Shown here: one piece after another, positions 16,822 through 23,395 of the stretch | Layout of the letters: the number at the start of each line of letters is the position of its first letter | Position numbering within the stretch: the stretch's first letter is position 1 | IMG/VR virus record: IMGVR_UViG_3300031722_000114 | Coordinates: 1 to 31,986 of that record | Strand: one strand, 5' to 3' | DNA: 31,986 bases | Origin: a virus | Translations under genes and position numbers: made by a program | Notes under the pieces: model-generated | Databases searched by the model: none | What the model was told of the DNA's origin: nothing | The model's input: only the letters and a program-made list of their open reading frames with translations

Positions 16822-18039
16822 ATGGTATATAATTTAGGTTTACAGTACTGCAGGTTTAAGCAAGGACAAGAGGTGACAGTACAAGAAATTAAAGATGAAA
16901 TTATACGTCTTGAAAACTTGAGATTTACCAAAAAGAGTGAGGATTTATCTTTGAAAAAAATCCTCAATTCAATATATGGTGTATTTGGCTTTAGTAATTT
17001 TGTACTATATGACAAATATGTTGCCTCATCAATATCAACACAATCAGCTTATGTAATTAAATATACCAAATTTTGGTTCAATAAGTACTTTAAGGAAAGA
17101 TTTCCATACATATACGATGTTCATAAACAACTTGGAATAACAAAGGTAATACCTGTGACAGGTGATATTGTTATATATGGTGATACTGATTCCATATTTG
17201 TTAATTATGGCAAAATTATTAAGAATACTGATTATAAAGGTAGCGTTCAAGATTTCATATTAAAATTAAACGAACTTGACATATATCCCGCACTTGGTCA
17301 TATGCTTTCGTATTTTATCGGCTTACATAATGGTTTACAGACAAGAATATCGGGTAAGCCATGTCTTAACTTAACATTTGAGCAAATAGTTGGTAAATTC
17401 CTTATTACCGCTAAAAAAAGGTATATTAAGGAATCATTATGGGCTGATGGTAATACTTTTGGAAGATATGAAAATGTAAAAGCCGTTGGTCTCGAAATAA
17501 ATCAGGCATCTGTACCAAAATTTATACGTAATAAATTGAAAGAGATTGTTATTGACTATATTATAAAAGTAGATAATATAGATTATGCGGTAATAATAGA
17601 AAAAGTAAAGCAAGTAAAGGAAGAATTTATACATACTGACATAATAAATGTCCTACCCGCACAAAGGGTAAACAATTTGGGTAAATACATTCTTGAAAGT
17701 TCAAACAATGAAATAAAGACAATTGCGGGTTCTCAGGCATATATGAGAGCAATAGCACAATATAATAATGAGATTTCCATGTCATCTAATGAGATAAAGC
17801 AAAAATATTCTATAATAAAATCGGGTGATAAAGTTCAATGGTATTGGACATCAAATGCATCAACAGATGTGTTTGCCTTTCCGATAGGTGTAATACCACC
17901 TCAATTTTTGCAGAAGTTTCCTGTATCATACGATGTACAATTTATGACTAATTATTTAGCATATTTAAATAGAATATTATCAGCAATAGGATTACAAGAA
18001 ATACCTTCATCTTTAGTGACTTTTAATTCGCTTTGGTAA
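16822..18039 (+). CDS. 43: Family B DNA polymerase, C-terminal half (split gp43)
   Basis: This 405-aa product holds only the C-terminal part of a T4 gp43-type polymerase (898 aa in T4). Motif B KKILNSIYG is at 45-53 and motif C YGDTDS at 119-124, followed by KKRY at 198-201 and the thumb. The end, LVTFNSLW, aligns with the T4 C-terminus SLDFLFG that binds the sliding clamp. The exonuclease domain and motif A (DFxSLYPS) are missing and are not elsewhere in the window. The break lies in the fingers region between motifs A and B. Some T4-like Aeromonas phages have a polymerase split into 43A and 43B at a similar place. No intein half is attached to this start, so the halves may assemble without splicing. 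ATG at 16822 is 2 bases after the Dda stop. Confidence 0.88.
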   Translation: MVYNLGLQYCRFKQGQEVTVQEIKDEIIRLENLRFTKKSEDLSLKKILNSIYGVFGFSNFVLYDKYVASSISTQSAYVIKYTKFWFNKYFKERFPYIYDVHKQLGITKVIPVTGDIVIYGDTDSIFVNYGKIIKNTDYKGSVQDFILKLNELDIYPALGHMLSYFIGLHNGLQTRISGKPCLNLTFEQIVGKFLITAKKRYIKESLWADGNTFGRYENVKAVGLEINQASVPKFIRNKLKEIVIDYIIKVDNIDYAVIIEKVKQVKEEFIHTDIINVLPAQRVNNLGKYILESSNNEIKTIAGSQAYMRAIAQYNNEISMSSNEIKQKYSIIKSGDKVQWYWTSNASTDVFAFPIGVIPPQFLQKFPVSYDVQFMTNYLAYLNRILSAIGLQEIPSSLVTFNSLW

Positions 18040-18047
18040 GTTTTACA

Positions 18048-18075
18048 TTTTCATGTTGTGCTTATACCATGAAAA
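18048..18075 (+). terminator. Weak hairpin after the polymerase gene
   Basis: An 8-bp stem (TTTTCATG / CATGAAAA) has a 12-base loop, 9 bases after the polymerase stop. There is no U run, so terminator activity is uncertain. Confidence 0.35.
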
Positions 18076-18091
18076 CTGTCTGAGTTCAAGG

Positions 18092-18106
18092 AAAATGCCT
18101 CTCCTG
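18092..18106 (+). repeat. Orphan left arm of a terminator also present at 31039
   Basis: AAAATGCCTCTCCTG is identical to the left arm of the perfect hairpin at 31039-31073, but the right arm is absent here. It lies between the polymerase half and the terminase part. Confidence 0.55.
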
Positions 18107-18137
18107 TAGCGGTAAATACAACGAAAATATTGATATT

Positions 18138-18644
18138 ATGGCTAACGAAAATATATACAGTACCGAAAGGGTAGAAGAAATATTAAAAGAATATAATAAA
18201 ACGGGATACTTACCAAGGAACAACCCATTTTATCTTAAAGATATAAGGAAAAGGAAAGGTTATTTACATTTCCAATATACCGATAAAGAAATAACAGAGC
18301 TTGCTAAATTACAAGCATCATGTCTATACTTTGCTAATAATTATGCATATTGTATGACAGATGATGGTATTCAACAGATAAAATTAAGACCATATCAATC
18401 AAGAGTGCTTAGACAATTTGAAAGCTATAGATTTAATATATTTTTATCAAGTAGACAATCAGGTAAATGCTTGTCGGGTGATTCAATTATAACTGTTAAT
18501 AACGAGAATATAACAATTAAGGATTTTTTCGAGAATATTTATTACTACAAAATAAATAAGCCTTTAGCATTTTTATTAAGAATTAAGAGATTTCTTCAAA
18601 GAAAAGTAAATAATCAAAAATTAATTAGTACATCAACCATATGA
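18138..18644 (+). CDS. 17: Large terminase subunit, N-terminal part, fused to an N-intein (split gp17)
   Basis: Residues 1-110 are the N-terminal part of a T4 gp17-type packaging ATPase: 'ELAKLQASCLYFANNYAYC' and 'IKLRPYQSRVLRQFESYRF' align with the gp17 segments 'KKCRDDIVYFAETYCAI' and 'VQLRDYQRDMLKIMSSKRM', ending in the Walker A SRQSGK at 105-110 (SRQLGK in T4). At the next residue the terminase stops and an intein begins: CLSGDSIITV (block A) at 111-120, about 58 residues in all, ending in a basic helix (FLLRIKRFLQRK). There is no block B and no C-terminal splice motif, so this is an N-intein half that must splice in trans with a C-intein joined to the rest of the terminase. That rest (Walker B and nuclease) is not in the window. 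The stop overlaps the next start (ATGA). Confidence 0.87.
   Translation: MANENIYSTERVEEILKEYNKTGYLPRNNPFYLKDIRKRKGYLHFQYTDKEITELAKLQASCLYFANNYAYCMTDDGIQQIKLRPYQSRVLRQFESYRFNIFLSSRQSGKCLSGDSIITVNNENITIKDFFENIYYYKINKPLAFLLRIKRFLQRKVNNQKLISTSTI
18468..18641 (+). other. N-intein half (IN) at the terminase Walker A site
   Basis: Starts at Cys111 directly after SRQSGK. Block A CLSGDSIITV is present, then an amphipathic segment; the stop comes before block B. A known atypical split intein, AceL-TerL, also resides in a phage terminase and has a short N-half. Confidence 0.8.
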
Positions 18645-19054
18645 AAAAGTTAAAAATAAACGAGGATTGGAATCCAACAGATGTTGTCTATATTCAACAA
18701 AATTCATTATGGACATCATACTCTCCTGGCTCAGGAATGACAACCCAAATTGCGGGTGATCCCTATAAATTTAGAGGGTATCTTACCGATAAGCAAGGTG
18801 ATGATCATTTTGATTCCAATGTGGCTAATATAGCTAAATGGGCTGATAAACAGGAAGGTATAAAAGTTAAAGATGGTACTACATTATTTAAAATACCTTG
18901 TTATTGGGGATATAAACCTCAAAGGGATTTGTCAATTTGGGGTGGTAATGTCAATCCTGATTATTATCTTTGGATGTCATTTACAAAAGCACCTAATTAT
19001 AATCTTATTAATTTCTTTAAAACTAAAAACGAGGCTTTAGGGTTTCATAAGTAA
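18641..19054 (+). CDS. Putative internal head protein with MKKLKINE leader, 137 aa
   Basis: First of four consecutive small genes that share the leader MKKLKI(F/N)E. Here it is MKKLKINE|DWNP, with Ile-x-Glu as the possible prohead-protease site (T4 gp21 cleaves after (L/I)-x-E). The body is rich in aromatic residues, especially Trp and Tyr (NSLWTSYSPG, IPCYWGYKPQ, DYYLWMSF), unrelated to the other three and to any family I recognise. Its ATG overlaps the terminase stop by 4 bases, so translation is probably coupled. In T4, proteins with such leaders are packed into the head and injected, for example to block host nucleases. The role is inferred from the leader. Confidence 0.6.
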   Translation: MKKLKINEDWNPTDVVYIQQNSLWTSYSPGSGMTTQIAGDPYKFRGYLTDKQGDDHFDSNVANIAKWADKQEGIKVKDGTTLFKIPCYWGYKPQRDLSIWGGNVNPDYYLWMSFTKAPNYNLINFFKTKNEALGFHK

Positions 19055-19059
19055 GTACT

Positions 19060-19311
19060 ATGAAAAAACTTAAAATTTTTGAAGGTGATGCTAACCCTGA
19101 TACAGATATTACAAAAGAAAAGGTTATTGCAAAATTGATTTCATCAGGAACTGATAAAAAGACTGCTGAAGATGTTGTAATGTACCATTATGACTATGTA
19201 ATGGATTGCTTTGATAATTTGACCGTTAAAGAGGTTGCGTATAAAGCTTATGCTATATACAACAAGGAAATAGCTACTAAAGCGAAAAATGATGGAAACT
19301 ATTACAATTAA
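19060..19311 (+). CDS. Putative internal head protein with MKKLKIFE leader, 83 aa
   Basis: Second member of the leader family: MKKLKIFE|GDAN, where Glu-Gly after Ile-Phe fits the T4 gp21 preference for a small residue after the cut. The remaining 75 residues look like a small helical domain (KEKVIAKLISSG, AEDVVMYHYDYVMDCF), possibly a three- or four-helix bundle, and match no family I know. It starts 5 bases after the preceding gene. If cleaved, the mature protein would be only about 8 kDa, like T4 internal proteins IPI-IPIII in being small and highly variable. Confidence 0.6.
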   Translation: MKKLKIFEGDANPDTDITKEKVIAKLISSGTDKKTAEDVVMYHYDYVMDCFDNLTVKEVAYKAYAIYNKEIATKAKNDGNYYN

Positions 19312-19317
19312 AAAATA

Positions 19318-19351
19318 TAAATTATTATGAAAAAATTAAAAATATTCGAAA
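19318..19351 (+). repeat. 34-bp exact direct repeat covering the start and leader codons (copy 1)
   Basis: Identical to 19570-19603; it covers the 9 bases before the ATG and the codons for MKKLKIFE. Confidence 0.85.
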
Positions 19352-19566
19352 ACAATAATTCAGAATCCAAAAATATAAAGGATTTTAATAATGATACATT
19401 AAAATCTTTTTTGCAAAAATTACATGAAACTGATGATAAAATAGAGTTTAATAATGCAACAATGAAAGATGTTGATTATATATTGGGATTAGGGTGGGCT
19501 GTAAGCCATCCACAAGAAAAAGACATTGTTGGTGAGGTTTTTGATATAACAGTGTCAAATGATTAA
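19327..19566 (+). CDS. Putative internal head protein with MKKLKIFE leader, 79 aa
   Basis: Third member: MKKLKIFE|NNNS. The mature part of about 71 residues is acidic and mixed alpha/beta (LKSFLQKLHETDDKIEF, VDYILGLGWAV) and is unrelated to its neighbours. The leader DNA with 9 bases before the ATG is identical over 34 bases to that of the fourth gene (19570-19603). This says the leader was copied as a unit and joined to different bodies, or that the bodies diverged fast while the leader was held fixed. I recognise no family. Confidence 0.6.
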   Translation: MKKLKIFENNNSESKNIKDFNNDTLKSFLQKLHETDDKIEFNNATMKDVDYILGLGWAVSHPQEKDIVGEVFDITVSND

Positions 19567-19569
19567 ATG

Positions 19570-19603
19570 TAAATTATTATGAAAAAATTAAAAATATTCG
19601 AAA
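19570..19603 (+). repeat. 34-bp exact direct repeat covering the start and leader codons (copy 2)
   Basis: Identical to 19318-19351. After one mismatch a further 7 bases also match. Confidence 0.85.
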
Positions 19604-19896
19604 GCAATAATAATAGTAGAAATGACAAATACTTTACAACAATTCCTGATAATTTCGAGGGTGATATAAGATTTAGCTGCTTTGAAGGCTCTTATCCTTA
19701 TATAGAACCTGTTGCTCTTAAAAATACCACTTTGGAGAAAGCCAAAGAAGAGGCTACAAAAAAACTACAGGAACGGATGAATTACAGGAAGACGGATGAA
19801 AAATTATGGGCAAGGTTTGAAATAAACAGCGATGGAAATAATGGCGATGGTACTTGGAAAGCTGATTCATCTAAAGACTTGGTTTTAAATCCTTAA
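19579..19896 (+). CDS. Putative internal head protein with MKKLKIFE leader, 105 aa
   Basis: Fourth member: MKKLKIFE|SNNN. The body has a beta-strand pattern (GDIRFSCFEGSYPYIEPVAL), a helical charged centre (LEKAKEEATKKLQERM) and a C-terminal strand with 'GTWKADSSKDL'. No family is recognised. It is the last gene before a terminator at 19915-19946, so the terminase N-part and the four leader genes probably form one transcription unit ahead of the tape-measure-like gene. Confidence 0.6.
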   Translation: MKKLKIFESNNNSRNDKYFTTIPDNFEGDIRFSCFEGSYPYIEPVALKNTTLEKAKEEATKKLQERMNYRKTDEKLWARFEINSDGNNGDGTWKADSSKDLVLNP

Positions 19897-19914
19897 TTAT
19901 TTAAAATACTAATT

Positions 19915-19946
19915 GAGAAGCCTGATAGCAACCTGTCAGGCTTCTC
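19915..19946 (+). terminator. Intrinsic terminator
   Basis: A 14-bp stem with one G-U pair (GAGAAGCCTGATAG / CTGTCAGGCTTCTC) has a CAAC loop and is followed by TGTTTT. Confidence 0.8.
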
Positions 19947-19951
19947 TGTTT

Positions 19952-19959
19952 TAAATAAT
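19952..19959 (+). promoter_or_regulatory. Late-promoter-like box TAAATAAT upstream of the tape-measure-like gene
   Basis: In TTTTAAATAATTAAAACG, 22 bases before the ATG at 19974 and directly after the terminator. Confidence 0.5.
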
Positions 19960-19973
19960 TAAAACGCTTTGCC

Positions 19974-22900
19974 ATGAATGATATAGAAATTGAAGTCCTT
20001 TATGATTACCTTAAACAATCAAATTCTTTTTTAGAGGATATTTCTGAGTATTCATTTGATATATTATCGGCATCAACTGATATCTCCAAATCAGCTAAAT
20101 TCATTAAAGATGCTATAGCGGGTGTTGATGCAAAGACTCAAAATGTCGATGCAAAGACTATACAGCAGAATATACAAGCCGAAACAGCCAATACAGTTAA
20201 TTCACAACAAAGCATGAATATAGGTTCTTATACTGAGGCTGATATTGCTAAACTATCAAAGATAATAACCATATATGCAAAATCAATTAATAAATCAGTT
20301 GGAACTTTACCAAAAGACACCAAGAAACTTTCTGAATCCATAAAAGCAGTTGATGTTGGATTTATATCCGCTTTGGGTAAAATGAAAATGAAAGATGCTG
20401 AATCTATGGTAAAGAATTTCTTTAATGTTTTAGAATCATTTGTTAAACATCTTAATAAATTTAAAATTAAAAAAGAAATATCAAGCAGAGCTAAAAAATC
20501 AATTGGATATGTTAGGTCTACTATAAATGAGGTTAGTAATGTAATGAAAGGTATAAATTTTGAAGGGCTTGATGGATTTGGTCATTCTCTTTTAAAAGTT
20601 GCTAGATCAATAACAGGATTTGTTGGTGCATTGGCTATTGGTGGTGCACTATCGATAATAGCAACTCCAGGATTATTGTTCTTTAAATTAGCACTTAGAG
20701 TTTTACAACCCGAATTTAAATCTTTAGCAAAAGATAATAAAAAACTTAAAGATGGTGCACAATCCGTAATGTATATTGGTGCGGGGATACTTGCTATGTC
20801 ACTTGCTATAGCTGCATCAGCATATGCTATTTCAAAATTCTCAATTACAGATATGGTAGTTGGTATGGTAACTGTTATAGGTGTTACTTATATTGTAGCC
20901 AAATTTTATAAATACATGGGTCTGAGTGATAAATCAGACCTCAAGAATGGTATTAAAAATATGGTACTTATGTCATTATCATTATTAATGATGACAGGTA
21001 CTTTTTGGGTTATATCCAAGTTGCCAATAGACTATAAGCAGGTTGGTCTAACAGTTCTTTTGCTTGCGGGTACAGCAGCTTTATTTGCATTGATAGGAAT
21101 GAAAACCGTATCTGATAAGGTTAAAGAAGGTGCTTTAGCTATAGGATTTGTATCATTGTCATTGTTGCTGTTTGGATTTTCAGTCTGTATAACCGCTAAA
21201 ATGTTGGCGGGTCAGACTAATGCTATTTGGCAAATACCTTTGATGTTATTCGCTGTAACAGCACCATTTGTAGCTGCAGGATTTTTACTTCCTAAAATAG
21301 CTATGGGTGCTTTAGCCTTTGCACTAATTGGAATATCTTTGTGGATAATGAAAAAGCCACTTACAGAGATAGGAAATATGATAGCTAAAAATGGTGGTTT
21401 GATTTGGAAGATACCAACATTTATTACAGCTTTAGGGTTAGTTTATGCGGGTGCGGGATTGTTAATAGCACCGATATCTCTAGGTGCTTTAGCAGTTGGA
21501 TTATTAGCGGGTTCTCTTTATGTATTAGCTAAAGCATTGAAACCAATATCTGAACTTAACTTGGAAAGGGAGCAAATGAGCATATTTGCCGATAGTTTAG
21601 GAATAGTAGTTAAAGGTGTTTCTGATGCATTTTCTAATTTGAGTATTGGCTCATTCTTGAAAATAACAATGATGGGTAACAAAGTGGGAGAAGTTGTTGG
21701 TGTATTTGCAAGGTCTTTATCATATTGGAAAGCTACAACAACTGATTGGAAGCCTGAGGATGCCAAGACATTAGCTGATACCATATTGGGTGTAACAACG
21801 GCTGTGGCGTTGGGTACATCTCCTGAATATATAAAGAAAATGCATGGAATAGATGTTTCACAATGGCAAATACTTAAGGGTATAGCATTTACAATGAGTT
21901 TGGGTAGTAATCTTAAAAAATTAGCGGATGGCGTTCTTGTTTGGAAAAATATGAAGTTAAGTCCTGATGATGCAAGAAATATCTCAGATAATATCAATAC
22001 AATTTTGTCTGTTATACCCGCAACTATAGCAAGGATAGGGAACGATGATATTACTAAACCCGCAACAGGGCTTCTAGGATTTATAACAGGTGGTGCTTGG
22101 ACAACAACAAATACAGAAAGAGGTATTGATTACGTTAAAGGTATTGGTAAAGCAATGACAAAACTTGCTGATGGTGTTAAAATGTGGAAAGAAATGAAAT
22201 TAACACCAAATGATGCTAAACTTATTTCGGACAATGTAAATACTGTACTTTCTATTATACCATCAACAATTTCAAAAATAGGAAATGATAATACTATAAA
22301 ATCTAGCGGTCTTTTTGGGATTTGGAAAACAACAGATACAGAAAGAGGTATTGATTATGTTAAAGGCATAGGTAGGTCACTTTATGATTTGGGTGAGGGT
22401 GTAAAAACATGGAAAAGCATGAAATTAACACCAACAGAAACAAAGCTAATTTCTGATAACATAAATGCGGTACTTTCGATTATACCTTCAACAATAGCCA
22501 AGATAGGTGATGATACAAAGACATCAAAGCCAGGACTATTTGGTATGTGGAAAACAACGGATACTGAACGTGGTATTAAATATGTTAATGGTCTTGGTGC
22601 TCCTTTAAAAGATTTATCAATCGCCGTATTAAATTGGAAACAGGCTAAACTAACACCCGCTGATATAAAACTTATTGAGAAAAATATTACTGAACTTATA
22701 ACAACTATACCATCGGCTTTTGCAGCAGTTGGTAGGGCTAAAAATAATGACAAGGGATTTTGGGGGATGTTTAAATCGGATGCTGAAAAAGGTATACGTG
22801 TTGTAAATAACATGATGTCACCTTTAAAGAGTTTATCGGATGTGGTTTCTAGTTTTTCAGGTACTACAGATATAAAGGATAGAGGAAAGCAAATTGGTGA

Positions 22901-23387
22901 GGGTGTAAAACAATTATTGGTTGGAAGTGCCATTGGTATGTCGCTTCTTACCACTGATAAAGTTGATATATTTAACAAATTTATAGACCCATTTAAGAGA
23001 TTTGCTGATATTTATATTAAATTCCTTAAAGATTTAAAAAATGAATCTGCAGGTATAGGTGACTTATCAAAAATTATAGATTCATCAGCTAATTTTTATG
23101 ATAAATATTCAGCAGCCAACATAAAATCATCGGCTAGTTATAACAGTGTTTATAATTACAGCCAAACCTCACAGCAGCAAGCTGCAAAGCTTGTTGTACA
23201 AGCCCCACATAAGCCATTAACAAAAGAGGATAAATACGCACAAATGATGTTGTTGTTCACTGAGGCTACAAGTCAACAACAACAACAAACGAATTTATTA
23301 TTCAGAGAAATTCAAAAATTGAACTCAAAAATTGAGGGTTTAGTTGGTCACGATGGAAGAATGAAAGTAGGACTAAGTAATAATTAA
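19974..23387 (+). CDS. Probable tail tape measure protein with internal repeats, 1137 aa
   Basis: The longest gene in the window. Residues 1-190 are helical and polar. From about 205 to 535 there are many long hydrophobic, Gly/Ala-rich helices (VGALAIGGALSIIATPG, LAIGFVSLSLLLFGF, LVYAGAGLLIAPISLGALAV), as in tape measure proteins. Residues about 640-960 hold four to five repeats of about 75 residues marked by 'TERGIDYVKGIG...W K xMKLTPxDAKLISDN...SIIPSTI'. The C-terminus is Gln-rich and helical. A tape measure sets tail length and is ejected ahead of the DNA, often interacting with the host membrane. The T4 equivalent gp29 is 590 aa, so this would mean a longer tail if it is the tape measure. 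No lytic enzyme domain is seen. The assignment rests on size, hydrophobicity and repeats. Confidence 0.6.
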   Translation: MNDIEIEVLYDYLKQSNSFLEDISEYSFDILSASTDISKSAKFIKDAIAGVDAKTQNVDAKTIQQNIQAETANTVNSQQSMNIGSYTEADIAKLSKIITIYAKSINKSVGTLPKDTKKLSESIKAVDVGFISALGKMKMKDAESMVKNFFNVLESFVKHLNKFKIKKEISSRAKKSIGYVRSTINEVSNVMKGINFEGLDGFGHSLLKVARSITGFVGALAIGGALSIIATPGLLFFKLALRVLQPEFKSLAKDNKKLKDGAQSVMYIGAGILAMSLAIAASAYAISKFSITDMVVGMVTVIGVTYIVAKFYKYMGLSDKSDLKNGIKNMVLMSLSLLMMTGTFWVISKLPIDYKQVGLTVLLLAGTAALFALIGMKTVSDKVKEGALAIGFVSLSLLLFGFSVCITAKMLAGQTNAIWQIPLMLFAVTAPFVAAGFLLPKIAMGALAFALIGISLWIMKKPLTEIGNMIAKNGGLIWKIPTFITALGLVYAGAGLLIAPISLGALAVGLLAGSLYVLAKALKPISELNLEREQMSIFADSLGIVVKGVSDAFSNLSIGSFLKITMMGNKVGEVVGVFARSLSYWKATTTDWKPEDAKTLADTILGVTTAVALGTSPEYIKKMHGIDVSQWQILKGIAFTMSLGSNLKKLADGVLVWKNMKLSPDDARNISDNINTILSVIPATIARIGNDDITKPATGLLGFITGGAWTTTNTERGIDYVKGIGKAMTKLADGVKMWKEMKLTPNDAKLISDNVNTVLSIIPSTISKIGNDNTIKSSGLFGIWKTTDTERGIDYVKGIGRSLYDLGEGVKTWKSMKLTPTETKLISDNINAVLSIIPSTIAKIGDDTKTSKPGLFGMWKTTDTERGIKYVNGLGAPLKDLSIAVLNWKQAKLTPADIKLIEKNITELITTIPSAFAAVGRAKNNDKGFWGMFKSDAEKGIRVVNNMMSPLKSLSDVVSSFSGTTDIKDRGKQIGEGVKQLLVGSAIGMSLLTTDKVDIFNKFIDPFKRFADIYIKFLKDLKNESAGIGDLSKIIDSSANFYDKYSAANIKSSASYNSVYNYSQTSQQQAAKLVVQAPHKPLTKEDKYAQMMLLFTEATSQQQQQTNLLFREIQKLNSKIEGLVGHDGRMKVGLSNN
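21860..22860 (+). repeat. Tandem protein repeats of about 75 residues in the tape-measure-like gene
   Basis: The marker 'ERGI(D/K)YV(K/N)G(I/L)G' recurs near 22112, 22334, 22563 and, degenerate, 22780, giving a DNA period of about 220-230 bases. Each is followed by a Trp-Lys segment and 'LTPxDxKLI(S/E)xN'. The first unit (from about 21860) and the last are the most diverged. Confidence 0.75.
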
Positions 23388-23395
23388 TAAAACAA

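Noticed and set aside
16822-16950. C-intein at the start of the polymerase half
   Set aside because: The first 44 residues show no block F or terminal His-Asn; they look like polymerase fingers helices.
18040-18137. tRNA or small RNA gene in the gap after the polymerase half
   Set aside because: Only a weak 8-bp hairpin and a half terminator are present; no cloverleaf or T-arm sequence.
21860-22860. CRISPR array or DNA-level tandem repeat
   Set aside because: The repeats are diverged at DNA level, in frame and inside one long gene; they are protein repeats.
21518-22978. Long open frames on the minus strand inside the tape-measure-like gene
   Set aside because: They are shadows of the repeat-containing coding strand, with low-complexity Ser/Phe/Pro-rich translations and no start context.
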